NCBI GenBank assembly: GCA_019639235.1
Contig: JAHBSG010000001.1
Span: forward strand, 62,001-126,000
DNA from: Acidobacteriota bacterium
GTDB taxonomy: Bacteria > Acidobacteriota > Blastocatellia > Pyrinomonadales > Pyrinomonadaceae
Direction: 5' to 3'
DNA length: 64,000 bases
Shown here one piece after another: positions 45,148-54,680 of this stretch. The notes below the pieces were generated by a model. It saw nothing but the letters and a program-made list of their open reading frames with translations. It did not search any database and was not told where the DNA came from. How positions within the stretch are numbered: the stretch's first letter is position 1; each line of letters begins with the position of its first letter. The position numbers were made by a program, and so were the translations under genes.

Positions 45148-46272
45148 CTAAATTTTTCGCAGAATAAACTTTACGATACGTTCCGCCGATCTGCCATCCC
45201 CAAAGGGGTTCTTCTGCTTTTTCACCGAATTGATCCAAGTTTCGTCACCGTATGCATGCTCCAAATGCCCTTTAAGGGCTTTGGAAGAATTTCCTACCAA
45301 TTTAGCGACACCCGCTTCGACAGCTTCCGGGCGTTCGGTATTCGCACGAATCACCAAAAGCGGCTTTCCAAAGCTCGGTGCCTCTTCCTGAACGCCACCC
45401 GAGTCGGAAACAATGAGCCACGATCCCCGAACAAGTGCTATAAAGTCGCTATAACCAAGAGGTTCCAGCAAAAAGACGCGATCGATGCCGCCAAGAATCG
45501 AATTTGCCACTTTACGGACGTTCGGATTCGGATGGACCGGGAAAAGGAGCGAAAGATCAGCCCGCGATTCGATAAATTCTCTTAAAACCCTCAAGTTTCC
45601 CTCCATTGCCGAGCCAAAACTCTCGCGTCGATGTGTTGTTAGTAAAATTCGACGGGTTCCGCTGGTACTTTCGATGAGTTTCGCAAGCTGCCTATTTGGC
45701 TTGGCGGTCTCGGCGAATCGTAAGAGGGAATCGACCACCGGATTGCCGGTCACCGCAATATTGCTCTTGGAAACCCCCTCGGCGATAAGTGTTTCTCGGT
45801 TATGTGTTGTTGCCGCGAAGTGCAGGTCGGCCAAGCGTGTGATCAACCGGCGGTTCATTTCCTCAGGAAACGGGTTTTTCCGGTCGCCGGAACGCAGGCC
45901 GGCCTCGACGTGCCCAACCCCAATTCCGAGATTGAAAGCTGCAATCGCTCCGGCTAACGCAGTGGTTGTATCGCCCTGCACAAGTAGAAGGTCGGGCCGG
46001 ACCTCCGTAAGCACACGGTCGAGACGGGCTATCGCCCGAGAGGCTACGTCGTTCGGGGACTGTCCGGCCCTCATCACGCGGAGGTCATGATCGATTCTTA
46101 TAGAAAACGCGTCGATGAAGGGCTTGAGGAGATCAGTGTGCTGGCTTGAGGAGATCGTCACCGTATCAATGCCGAGCTTTTTCGCGGCCGCAATAACCGG
46201 GGCAAGCTTAATGAGTTCGGGGCGTGTGCCAAAAAGTACGGCTACCTTAGGAGACTTGTTTTTGCGGGACAT
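45148..46272 (-). CDS. wecB: UDP-N-acetylglucosamine 2-epimerase (non-hydrolysing), copy 1
   Basis: The enzyme interconverts UDP-GlcNAc and UDP-ManNAc for surface polysaccharide synthesis. The 374 residues have FGTRPELIKLAPV, QGDTTTALAGA, HVEAGLRSGDRKNPFPEEMN and SDSGGVQEEAP with the late RANTERPEA. All are hallmarks of the GT-B epimerase. It is the first gene of the leftward deacetylase group. A second, different epimerase is 3.3 kb away on the other strand. Confidence 0.92.
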   Translation of the reverse strand: MSRKNKSPKVAVLFGTRPELIKLAPVIAAAKKLGIDTVTISSSQHTDLLKPFIDAFSIRIDHDLRVMRAGQSPNDVASRAIARLDRVLTEVRPDLLLVQGDTTTALAGAIAAFNLGIGVGHVEAGLRSGDRKNPFPEEMNRRLITRLADLHFAATTHNRETLIAEGVSKSNIAVTGNPVVDSLLRFAETAKPNRQLAKLIESTSGTRRILLTTHRRESFGSAMEGNLRVLREFIESRADLSLLFPVHPNPNVRKVANSILGGIDRVFLLEPLGYSDFIALVRGSWLIVSDSGGVQEEAPSFGKPLLVIRANTERPEAVEAGVAKLVGNSSKALKGHLEHAYGDETWINSVKKQKNPFGDGRSAERIVKFILRKI

Positions 46273-46831
46273 CTTGAAAATTATAGCGAAGTCCGCCGGA
46301 AATGTTTAGCGCTTTTGTGGCTTCGGATGATCATTGAAAACGGTCCGGAGATATCAATCGGCGAACGATCAACGATCTCGCCGGGATCAACAAAAATGTT
46401 TCCTGAAACAATGCATCGGTCAAATTGACAGATACCGGTCAAATTTTATACCTTCGAACTTACGCAGGTGATAAAAGAAAATTTCCCGTTTCTGGAATCA
46501 TCAACGATTTGGCGGTTTTCTTTAAATGCGGAAAACCGTTTAGGGCCTTCGGCCCATGCTCCCGTAAGAAACTTAAAGTAATTCAAATTGACCGACATAC
46601 GTCGTCGGCTGCCCCCTAAGCTTGGTCCGTTGAATGCAAATTCGAGGATCCTTGCCCCACACAAAACCCCCACAGAGTTGTATCGAAATTACCAGGGTAG
46701 ACCGTATTTCAAGACATTAAAAGGAATATAGCAAAGCAGCCTGCCTCACGATCGTGCTGTGATTTGTGCCCAAAGGGAATGGTTATACCGACCCGATACG
46801 ACGATCCAAGAAATTTTGAACGGAGGAACAT
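46273..46831. other. Divergent intergenic region with a direct repeat
   Basis: No gene was found in these 559 bases between wecB (-) and the beta-helix gene (+). GGTCAAATT occurs twice (46418-46426 and 46437-46445), 19 bases apart, which is about two helical turns and could be an operator. A good ribosome-binding site, GGAGG (46822-46826), precedes the beta-helix ATG by 5 bases. Confidence 0.5.
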
Positions 46832-49300
46832 ATGTTCTCAATCACAAGTCTTAGACTGTATGGCCTGAAGGCCATACTGATCGCACTGGGAAGCATTTCA
46901 TGCGTCAGCATGATGCAAACACCGGCTGAGGCCGCGACACTTTACGTTCCCAGCTCCCAATATCCGACGATCCAGTCGGCCATCAATGCCGCGAACCGCG
47001 GCGACACTATAATCGTTGAGGCAGGACGCACCTACACCGAGAATCTCGTACTTCGGTATAAGAGTGCCGGCACGGGTTACGTAACCATTCAGAGTTCGGC
47101 TCTAGCGAATCTTCCGGCCGCAGGCAATCGCGTTACGCCGGCAGACGCGGCGAATATGCCGACCGTACGCTCGGCATCCTCCGGTTCTACGCCGGTGATC
47201 GAAGCGTTTCCGGCGGCAAATCCGCCGTCGCACTACAAGTTCATTGGAATCAACATAAGCCGACACAACAGTACGCAGCAGCAGCAATCGCTTGTGGCTT
47301 TGGGCTATTACGGAACAGCTCAGGACACATACCAGGAGGTGCCGCACAATTTTGTTTTTGACCGCTGTCTCTTGCGCGGAGCGGACAATGCATACACGCG
47401 GCGCGGCTTTTACTTCAACGTCCGCGACTCGCAGATCATCAATAGTTACATTGAGAATATCTGGGAAGATCAAGCTGATTCACAGGGTATCCTGATGACA
47501 AATGGCGCCGAGCGGAACCTTATCTCGAATAATTTCATCGAGGCGGGAAGCGAAAATGTGATGCTTGGCGGGGCTGATCCGGACATCCCGAACTTCGTCC
47601 CGAACAACATTACCTTTGATCGGAACCACTTCTTCAAGCGTCTTTCATGGAGAAATGCCAACCCACGGCGGGTCGTCAAGAACCTCTTCGAGATCAAGAA
47701 CGGCAAGGATATCGTGATCGAGAACAACATTTTCGAGAACAACTGGGCCGAAGCCCAGGCCGGCCACTCGATCCTGTTCACCTGCCGAAGCGACGGACAG
47801 GCCCCGTGGACGGTATGTCAGAACATCACGTTTCGCTACAACATCGTGAAAAACGTTCGAAGCGGGTTCAACATTACCCCGACCGATGATTACACGAACA
47901 TTCAAACGACGAACCGGGTATTCGTGAACAACAACCTCTGGATCATTGCCGGGACAGCGATGGGAGATGATGGTTGGCTTGGGATCTTCCCGGATGCGGG
48001 CGGCACCCGAGTGATGCACGACATCGTATTCGACCACAACACGTTTGTAGCGACAAGCAATTCACCCTCATTCCTGTGGGTCGAGGCAAATGCCCAACTG
48101 TTCCGGGACTTTGTTTGGACAAATAATATTGTCGCGAATACTACGGGAACTTGGTCGGGGGTGCGAGATGCACCGGGACGAACCGGAACGACGGCTCTGA
48201 ACGCAGTTGCCCCCGGGCCGGAATGGACGATGACGGGTAACGTGTACCAGCGGGCTTCCTCAGGCCATCCGGGCAGCAACACCTATGTCTCGAGCATAAG
48301 CAACTTCGGGTTCAGGGATGTGGCACAGAGGGATTTCGAACTCCTTTCTTCGTCGCCTTATAAGGGTGCAGCTCCCGGCGGCAAGGATATAGGTGCGGAC
48401 ATGGCCGGCGTCAAGTCGCGGACGGCATGCGTCGTTAGCGGTCGTCAGAGCGATTGTGCCGCTGCGACAAGTTCGGCCGCATACGACTTCGACGGTGACG
48501 GTAAGTCCGACGCTTCGCTTTACAGGCCGACAGATGGCGTCTGGTACCTAAATCGCAGCCGTGACGGAAGCACTGGCGTGAACTTCGGTATTTCCACCGA
48601 CAAGATCGCTCCGGCAGACTATGACGGAGACGGCAAGACCGATGTCGCTGTTTTCCGTCCTGAGCAGAACATCTGGTACGTGCTAAATAGCTCGAACTGG
48701 TCTGTCTCGGTACGCTATTTCGGAAGCGTTGGCGATGTTCCGGTCCATGCCGATTACGACGCCGACGGCAAGGCAGACTTTGCCGTATGGCGGCCTTCTA
48801 ACGGTGTCTGGTATCGTTTCAATAGTTCTGATGGCCAGTTCGTCGCGTCTCAGTTCGGGCTCGCAGGTGACAGACCGGCGGTTGGCGACTATGACGGAGA
48901 CGGCAGATCCGATCTCGCGGTATACCGGCCCACAACGGGCGTCTGGTATCTCTTGAGGTCAACGGATGGTTTTGCGGCCTTCACATTCGGTTTACCGGGT
49001 GATGTGGTCACACCTGCCGATTACACCGGCGACGGCCGGACCGACATCGCGGTTTACCGTCCCTCGAACGGAACCTGGTACCGGTTCGATCAATCCAACG
49101 GACAAATGTCTGTATTCCAATTCGGTCTCGCAACGGATGTACCGACGCCGGGCGACTACGACGGTGACGGAAAGACCGATCTTGCGGTCTACCGGCCGAG
49201 CAATGGTACATGGTATTTCCAGAAGAGTACTGAGGGGTTCTCGACCCTGCGCTATGGAAATTCAGGAGATGTCCCTGTCTTAGGGGCCTTCATGAATTAG
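46832..49300 (+). CDS. Secreted beta-helix protein with six VCBS/FG-GAP-type repeats
   Basis: The 822-residue exoprotein has a signal peptide ending near TPAEAA. A right-handed parallel beta-helix (pectate-lyase/NosD-like) follows to about residue 540: YPTIQSAINAANRGDTIIVE, then many short N-rich turns such as NNIFENNWAEAQ. From nt 48484 there are six repeats of about 45 residues with the core DYDGDGKTDVAVFRP...WY, each carrying a calcium-binding-like DxDGDGxxD loop. The VCBS/FG-GAP part probably makes a small beta-propeller. It may bind or cleave polysaccharide made by the surrounding genes; no catalytic residues were identified. Confidence 0.85.
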   Translation: MFSITSLRLYGLKAILIALGSISCVSMMQTPAEAATLYVPSSQYPTIQSAINAANRGDTIIVEAGRTYTENLVLRYKSAGTGYVTIQSSALANLPAAGNRVTPADAANMPTVRSASSGSTPVIEAFPAANPPSHYKFIGINISRHNSTQQQQSLVALGYYGTAQDTYQEVPHNFVFDRCLLRGADNAYTRRGFYFNVRDSQIINSYIENIWEDQADSQGILMTNGAERNLISNNFIEAGSENVMLGGADPDIPNFVPNNITFDRNHFFKRLSWRNANPRRVVKNLFEIKNGKDIVIENNIFENNWAEAQAGHSILFTCRSDGQAPWTVCQNITFRYNIVKNVRSGFNITPTDDYTNIQTTNRVFVNNNLWIIAGTAMGDDGWLGIFPDAGGTRVMHDIVFDHNTFVATSNSPSFLWVEANAQLFRDFVWTNNIVANTTGTWSGVRDAPGRTGTTALNAVAPGPEWTMTGNVYQRASSGHPGSNTYVSSISNFGFRDVAQRDFELLSSSPYKGAAPGGKDIGADMAGVKSRTACVVSGRQSDCAAATSSAAYDFDGDGKSDASLYRPTDGVWYLNRSRDGSTGVNFGISTDKIAPADYDGDGKTDVAVFRPEQNIWYVLNSSNWSVSVRYFGSVGDVPVHADYDADGKADFAVWRPSNGVWYRFNSSDGQFVASQFGLAGDRPAVGDYDGDGRSDLAVYRPTTGVWYLLRSTDGFAAFTFGLPGDVVTPADYTGDGRTDIAVYRPSNGTWYRFDQSNGQMSVFQFGLATDVPTPGDYDGDGKTDLAVYRPSNGTWYFQKSTEGFSTLRYGNSGDVPVLGAFMN

Positions 49301-49383
49301 TTTAGCCGGTGCGCCTCACAGTTACCGTTCCGGACAATACGCCCGAAAAAAAAGGAGATCCGATCCTATCCTTGATTAGTTTG

Positions 49384-49405
49384 CCCAACCAGCGGCTGGT
49401 GGGCT
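49384..49405 (+). other. Hairpin between the beta-helix gene and the second epimerase
   Basis: GCCCA plus CCAG pairs with CTGG plus TGGGC around a 3-base loop, with one bulged A. A T-run comes about 25 bases later. It may be a terminator of a non-standard form or an mRNA structure. Confidence 0.4.
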
Positions 49406-49565
49406 AGAATCACGGGTTGTCGGGTTTCCTTTTTTTATTGCTACATTTATGCATAGGCCGAAAGGTACGAAAAGGCGATTGCGGATCGGAGCACCGTTCC
49501 GCAGGACTCGTGACGTAAGTTATAGATCCGCAGCCAAATCAGCGAGAGCAGCCTCGCAATTCGAA

Positions 49566-50705
49566 ATGAGTCTTAAGGTCACAATAGTTGCGGGGGCTCG
49601 GCCGAACTTCATGAAAGTAGGCCCGATAATCTCCGCATTTCGAAAGCTGAAGAACGAAGGTTCGCATATTGATTGCCGGCTGGTGCATACTGGGCAGCAT
49701 TCGGGCTCGCAGATGAGCGACACATTCTTTGAGCAGTTAGGCATCCCCGAACCTGACGTAAACCTGGGCGTTTCGGGCGGATCTCACGCAAAGCAGACGG
49801 CCGAGATCATGGTGGCCTTCGAAGCGGATCTCGAACAGAACCCGACCGACCTTGTTATTGTTGTCGGAGATATAAACTCAACGATGGCGACCGCGATCGT
49901 CGCCAAAAAGCTCGGGGTTCCGGTTGCCCACGTTGAGGGCGGGCTCAGATCGGGCGATATGTCGATGCCCGAGGAAATCAATCGGAAAGTCACGGACTCG
50001 ATCGCAGATTTCTTTTTTACGACGTCTCGAACCGCCGGTGAGAATTTGTTGAGTGAAGGCATCGACGCCGGCTGGATATTCTTTGTCGGCAATACGATGA
50101 TCGATTCGCTGCTCGAGAATCTCAACCGGCTCGAAAAGCCACCCGTCTGGGATGAACTGGATCTACGCTCCGGTGGCTATTTGCTCCTAACGCTCCATCG
50201 CCCAGCAAACGTCGATTCGGTTGAAACGTTAAGCGCGATGCTGCGGATGATCGGCCATGCAGCGTCTTCAAAACGGGTGATCTTTCCGGTCCATCCTCGA
50301 ACACGAAAGACACTTGAACATATTCCGGCACTCGAGCCGAATATCATTCCCATCGAGCCGATGGGCTATCTGGAGTTCATCTATTTGCTCAAGCATGCAC
50401 GCGGGATCATCACCGATTCCGGGGGCATCACCGAGGAAGCAACCGTTCTTGGCGTCCCGTGCCTGACCGCAAGAACGACCACGGAGCGTCCCGAGACCGT
50501 GGAGGTAGGCACGAATACGCTGCTTGGGGACGATCTTGAATCGATCCCTGACCATGTCGAACGAATGGTTTCTGGAAATTGGCGGAAAGGTGCGATTCCG
50601 GAACTGTGGGACGGCAAAGCGGCTGAAAGAATAGTTGAGGAGATCGTGGGACTTTGGGAAGCTCGAAAGATCGGCGCAGGGCAAAAGGACGCCAAATCGG
50701 CTTGA
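49566..50705 (+). CDS. UDP-N-acetylglucosamine 2-epimerase family, copy 2
   Basis: The 379-residue epimerase-fold protein starts MSLKVTIVAGARPNFMKVGP. VGDINSTMATAIVAKKLG, HVEGGLRSGDMSMPEEINRK and TDSGGITEEATVLGVPCLT are all present. It differs clearly from copy 1 in the MPEEINRK loop and resembles WbpI/SpsE-associated epimerases, so it may act on a modified UDP-sugar. Upstream in-frame codons to 49449 are Arg-rich and unlikely to be coding. It is the only gene on its transcript that can be seen. Confidence 0.85.
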   Translation: MSLKVTIVAGARPNFMKVGPIISAFRKLKNEGSHIDCRLVHTGQHSGSQMSDTFFEQLGIPEPDVNLGVSGGSHAKQTAEIMVAFEADLEQNPTDLVIVVGDINSTMATAIVAKKLGVPVAHVEGGLRSGDMSMPEEINRKVTDSIADFFFTTSRTAGENLLSEGIDAGWIFFVGNTMIDSLLENLNRLEKPPVWDELDLRSGGYLLLTLHRPANVDSVETLSAMLRMIGHAASSKRVIFPVHPRTRKTLEHIPALEPNIIPIEPMGYLEFIYLLKHARGIITDSGGITEEATVLGVPCLTARTTTERPETVEVGTNTLLGDDLESIPDHVERMVSGNWRKGAIPELWDGKAAERIVEEIVGLWEARKIGAGQKDAKSA

Positions 50706-50779
50706 AAGCTGGGCAATCCGGGGCTGCAGCGCGAATACCGAGTTGTTGCTCACCGTCGTGCTAATGGGATTGGGTTATG

Positions 50780-50857
50780 GTCAGTAGCGTTGGCGTTGGT
50801 CCGATGTGTCTAAGTTCCATTAACAATAACGCATCGCCTCACGGAGACGCTACTGAC
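50780..50857. repeat. 11-bp perfect inverted repeat upstream of the exported protein gene
   Basis: GTCAGTAGCGT (50780-50790) is exactly reversed and complemented as ACGCTACTGAC (50847-50857), with 56 bases between. It ends 47 bases before the next gene. It could be a large hairpin, an operator pair or the remnant end of a mobile unit. Confidence 0.65.
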
Positions 50858-50904
50858 ATGAACCCCTGACACCAAAGAGAACAAGACAGGAGAAGTAATA
50901 AACG

Positions 50905-52287
50905 ATGAAAAAAATTGCATTGATATTGACTATTCTTGCATTAGCGACGGTTTCGGCCGAAGCTCAATTTCGCATCACGGCTCCGAAAGTAAATAAACCG
51001 AAAATTGATAAACCGACCCCGACCGGTTCGCAGACGAATACGGGTTCGACAGTTTTAAGCACGCCGTCAGACAGGCAGATGGTGATGGACGATGCGTTTA
51101 CGTTTTTCGATGCCGAACATAAAACGAATTTTGCTTCGAGTTCGCTGAAAGACCAGGACCTCGGCTGGTATATGAAATCTCACTTACGGCTGATGGGAAC
51201 TTTTCCCGAACGGAGTGCTTTCCGCATCGCGGTTGTGAAAAACGGGAAACAGCTGTTTAGCATTCGCTGCGAAGGCACGATCAAAACTAAAGCGAAGGAC
51301 GACAGAATCAGATCGAATGTGATTCGACAACAATATTCGCTCGATTATGACGATTATATGCAGACAAATCTGCAATGTTTCAACAAGGACGAAACGACCA
51401 AAGAAACCGGCGTGATGAATGTCGAGGTTTATTTTATCAACGGCGATACGGACGAAGAAAAACTCGTTCGCACATACAAAATTGACGTGCGGCGTGCGAC
51501 GAAGGTTCGCGGTAATGCTTTGAAGCCGGAACAAGATGTCCCGAGTTACTATATTCAACGCCACGCCGAAACCGCCGTTGCTTTTGCCTATTTCGATTTC
51601 GGTGATCGAAATAGAAACGGTTATTTCCGTGATCCGGTGGAAAGATCGAATTATTCAGGAAAGCTTCGCACGCTCAGAATTTATTCGACGTTTTCACCTG
51701 AGAGCGGAAAATATCTTCCGAACAAGATGTTCACGCGATGCACCGTCAATGGCCAGAGAATCGATTTTACGAATAATCTCGACCGCGACAGCGTTCAGGA
51801 CGCAAAGGGCGGAAGAAGCGATGAGGTCGGAACATACATTGATCGCCTGACACCGCAATATCAACGCGGAAATCCTTATGTCGATAAAGTCGTTTTCAGA
51901 GACCTAGTGTTTGAGATGCCGATCTACACGGGAGAAGACAAATCCACTTTGGACGAAGTAAAAATCGAAGACAATCCGGGAAAGTGGGAATGTAATATCA
52001 TCGCCAACGGCGAAACACTTCGCACTTATCGTTGGACGGCTGCGAACGGAAAGATCGTCCCGCACGCCGAACAAGCGAGTGGAAATGTCAATCTTTTCTA
52101 CGACGCGGCAATGATCGAAATGGAAATTCCCGCCGGCGGTGCATCTTTTGATTACCGTCTAACGCCGATGCCGGAAATGGGTTTATTTTACGGAATCCCT
52201 TGGAAGACGGCGGAAGGAAAAGCGTTGGCAACGAGAGTTCCAAAAAAAGGAAATCCGTTCCACGTTCCATCAACTCAGGCAAAATAA
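50905..52287 (+). CDS. Exported protein of unknown function, atypical composition
   Basis: The 460-residue protein has a clean signal peptide (MKKIALILTILALATVSAEAQ) and a Pro/Lys/Thr-rich linker. A large beta-rich region follows (QMVMDDAFTFFDAEH, YYIQRHAETAVAFAYFDFGD, AASFDYRLTPM-type end). I do not recognise the family. Codon use is richer in A/T (AAA, GAA, AAT, ATT) than in all neighbours, which suggests recent acquisition. It sits between two polysaccharide genes and behind an inverted repeat. Ribosome-binding site AGGAGA is 11 bases upstream. Confidence 0.75.
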   Translation: MKKIALILTILALATVSAEAQFRITAPKVNKPKIDKPTPTGSQTNTGSTVLSTPSDRQMVMDDAFTFFDAEHKTNFASSSLKDQDLGWYMKSHLRLMGTFPERSAFRIAVVKNGKQLFSIRCEGTIKTKAKDDRIRSNVIRQQYSLDYDDYMQTNLQCFNKDETTKETGVMNVEVYFINGDTDEEKLVRTYKIDVRRATKVRGNALKPEQDVPSYYIQRHAETAVAFAYFDFGDRNRNGYFRDPVERSNYSGKLRTLRIYSTFSPESGKYLPNKMFTRCTVNGQRIDFTNNLDRDSVQDAKGGRSDEVGTYIDRLTPQYQRGNPYVDKVVFRDLVFEMPIYTGEDKSTLDEVKIEDNPGKWECNIIANGETLRTYRWTAANGKIVPHAEQASGNVNLFYDAAMIEMEIPAGGASFDYRLTPMPEMGLFYGIPWKTAEGKALATRVPKKGNPFHVPSTQAK

Positions 52288-52635
52288 AACGCATATTTTA
52301 AGGAAGTAGACAACTATAACAAATCTTCTGTCGGCATTCATTTCGGTATTTGTCTGCACGGAGATTTGTCTTGCTCAAACAGAATCCGCATTTAGATTTA
52401 AAAAGAAATGAAATGACGGCAGAATTGCGGCGAACGGCAATAATGATATGACGTTTCGGCTTTAGCATGCTCCGGGCGGTATCGTAATGGCGCTTTTTAC
52501 CTACATCGTGGGGCAAATGATTCTCATATTGCTAATCGCCCGGTCAGGTGAATTGCTCGTTCTACTTCCGCGTTCCGTTCGGTATCCGCAGTCGGTTTAC
52601 ATCAGAAGATCTTAAGTGCGTCGAACCCATCACCG
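52288..52635. other. Intergenic region without recognised features
   Basis: I see no gene, clear promoter or terminator in these 348 bases. Short frames on both strands do not look like protein. The A/T-richer composition of the preceding gene continues into its first half. Confidence 0.5.
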
Positions 52636-53919
52636 ATGAATGTTCTGGCAATTTCATTCCCGTTTCCGCCGATGGCACTTCCGCGATCTATCCAAGTCGC
52701 ACGGCTACTTTCGGGCCTCGGTTCGGCCGTGACCCTCATTTGTGCGGAGACGGACGCCATCAAACTCGACACCACGATCTACCCTGAAGCGGAAAGGGAA
52801 GTAGAAAAGCTCGTTCGGGTCAAGTTCACAGCACCGCCGCTGAGCAAACAGTTCAGCCGGGTCTTATATAGACTCAGCCGAAAACGCTGGAATGAGCGTT
52901 ACCGAAACCCCGATCAATATCGTTCGTGGGTTAAGCCGGTTCTCGAGACCGTGACGGGTTTGCTAGAGACCGAGGAACCTCGGTTCGATTGCATTGTGAC
53001 CTTTGGCCAGCCGTTTACGTGCCACATGATCGGTTTGGAGTTGAAACGGAGACTGAGTTTGCCTTGGGTGGCATATTTCAGCGACCCATGGATAGAAAAT
53101 CAGTTCAACGAGTATGATTCTCACGCAAGAGAGCTTAATTTGCGGTCCGAGTCATTGGTGCTTCAGCAAGCTGATATGGTGCTGATGAACTCCAGCGAGA
53201 CCATTGATCTTGTTTTTTCAAAGTATCCGGTCGAGCTAAAGGACAAAGCGAGGGTTTTGCCGCATGCATTTGATGAAGAGCTTTTCAAAGAAGCTTCGTC
53301 GCCCGCTTCCGATCGCTTACTGATCAGACACATTGGTGAGTTTTACGGCCCGCGGACACCGTATCCAGTTCTTCGGGCACTTCTCCACGGGCGGAAGGTC
53401 GATTCGACACGATATGAGGATGTAACCTTCGAGTTCATCGGGCCATACGATCTCGGGCCGGAACTGGATGAAATACTGAGCGATCCATTGCTTCCGGACG
53501 TCCGCTTTGGCGGCCGGATCTCTTATCTTGAAAGCCTTGCTGCAATGGGTCAAAGTGACGGTCTATTGTTGATCGACGCTCCATCGGAGCAAAGCGTGTT
53601 TCTTCCTTCAAAATTGATCGACTACATTGGTTCGGGCAAACCGATTTGCGGCATCACGCCGCCAGGCACAGCGAATAGCCTGATTCGGGAGATAGGAGGC
53701 TTGACCGCCGACCCAATGGACATCGAAAGCATTGAAAGAGTGCTAGCCGATTTTGTTGACCAGGTGAGGGATCGAAAGCATTCGGCCGATAGACTGCCTT
53801 GGGGGCGACCGGACGTCAGATCGCGTTTCGCTCGCGTAGCGGTCCAATGCAAATTCTCTAAGTACCTTGTTGAGTGTGTAAAATCTTCGGGACGCGAAGT
53901 AGAACCCGATGCCGTTTGA
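52636..53919 (+). CDS. Glycosyltransferase, GT4-like
   Basis: The 427-residue GT-B-type protein has an N-terminal Rossmann half (VLAISFPFPPMALPRSIQVA, the opening loop that often begins these transferases). A middle YFSDPWIENQF follows, and the C-terminal half contains SDGLLLIDAPSEQSVFLPSK and YIGSGKPICGIT near the donor site. No signal or membrane segment is seen, so it acts on the inner face of the membrane in polysaccharide assembly. The sugar donor is unknown. It converges with the ydcF-like gene. Confidence 0.75.
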   Translation: MNVLAISFPFPPMALPRSIQVARLLSGLGSAVTLICAETDAIKLDTTIYPEAEREVEKLVRVKFTAPPLSKQFSRVLYRLSRKRWNERYRNPDQYRSWVKPVLETVTGLLETEEPRFDCIVTFGQPFTCHMIGLELKRRLSLPWVAYFSDPWIENQFNEYDSHARELNLRSESLVLQQADMVLMNSSETIDLVFSKYPVELKDKARVLPHAFDEELFKEASSPASDRLLIRHIGEFYGPRTPYPVLRALLHGRKVDSTRYEDVTFEFIGPYDLGPELDEILSDPLLPDVRFGGRISYLESLAAMGQSDGLLLIDAPSEQSVFLPSKLIDYIGSGKPICGITPPGTANSLIREIGGLTADPMDIESIERVLADFVDQVRDRKHSADRLPWGRPDVRSRFARVAVQCKFSKYLVECVKSSGREVEPDAV

Positions 53920-53968
53920 TCAAGGCGAGGGTCGGAACACGCTCGCTGTGCCGATCTCCGTTAATTCG

Positions 53969-54601
53969 TCAGGCCGAGACCAACATTTTCAGATATTCGC
54001 CGGGAACCACTCGCCATTTCCTAGGGCTCAGCCACCAAAACGTATAGGAGATCTCAGCTTTCGAGAGCGGCGGATGGGAGATCCCGACCGCGTCAAAAGG
54101 CGATTCGGGCTTCGGAATACCTGTATATACCTTTAATGCACGCCGGGTGTGATAAGCCGAGGTCACAAGCATGATCCGAGTGTAGCCCTGGTCTTTGCAG
54201 AACGAAGAAACCGCATTTGCCTCGACAACGGTACCAACCTCGCTGCCGTCACGAATCACGCCCGGAACGATCTCTATGCTCTCTTCGGGGACACCGTTTA
54301 CGAGAAGTAACGACCTCGCCCGCTCGACGAAAAGGTGGTTCCAGCCGGCGACATCATCCCATCCCGCTTCCACCCCGTCATTTGTCAGCACGATCTTGGT
54401 TGAGACACCCTGGCGGAACAGCCGAGCAGCCTCGAGGCCTCTTTCCTCGAATTCTCTGCCGCCGGCGAGCACAATGATCGCATCAGCACGGTCCAGAGGA
54501 TGAGAAACGATAAGGTAGTTACCGAGGGCCGCAGCGATCAGGGACCAAAGCCCGAATGCTGCGACGGCAAAGAGAAAGTACTTTACGAAGCGAAATCCCA
54601 T
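53969..54601 (-). CDS. YdcF family (DUF218) membrane protein
   Basis: The 210-residue protein has one N-terminal membrane helix (about residues 6-30). The DUF218 fold follows: RADAIIVLAGGREFEERG, STKIVLTNDG, TRIMLVTSAYHTRRALKVY. Related proteins (SanA, YdcF, ElyC) act in envelope polysaccharide metabolism, possibly on lipid-carrier intermediates. It is the last visible gene of the leftward polysaccharide run. Confidence 0.85.
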   Translation of the reverse strand: MGFRFVKYFLFAVAAFGLWSLIAAALGNYLIVSHPLDRADAIIVLAGGREFEERGLEAARLFRQGVSTKIVLTNDGVEAGWDDVAGWNHLFVERARSLLLVNGVPEESIEIVPGVIRDGSEVGTVVEANAVSSFCKDQGYTRIMLVTSAYHTRRALKVYTGIPKPESPFDAVGISHPPLSKAEISYTFWWLSPRKWRVVPGEYLKMLVSA

Positions 54602-54680
54602 TTCTTCCGGGCCCTGGAACGGATAACCGGCACGTTCTACTCTCGAGCTCTATGACCGACCCGAAGGCATACCATTAGGC

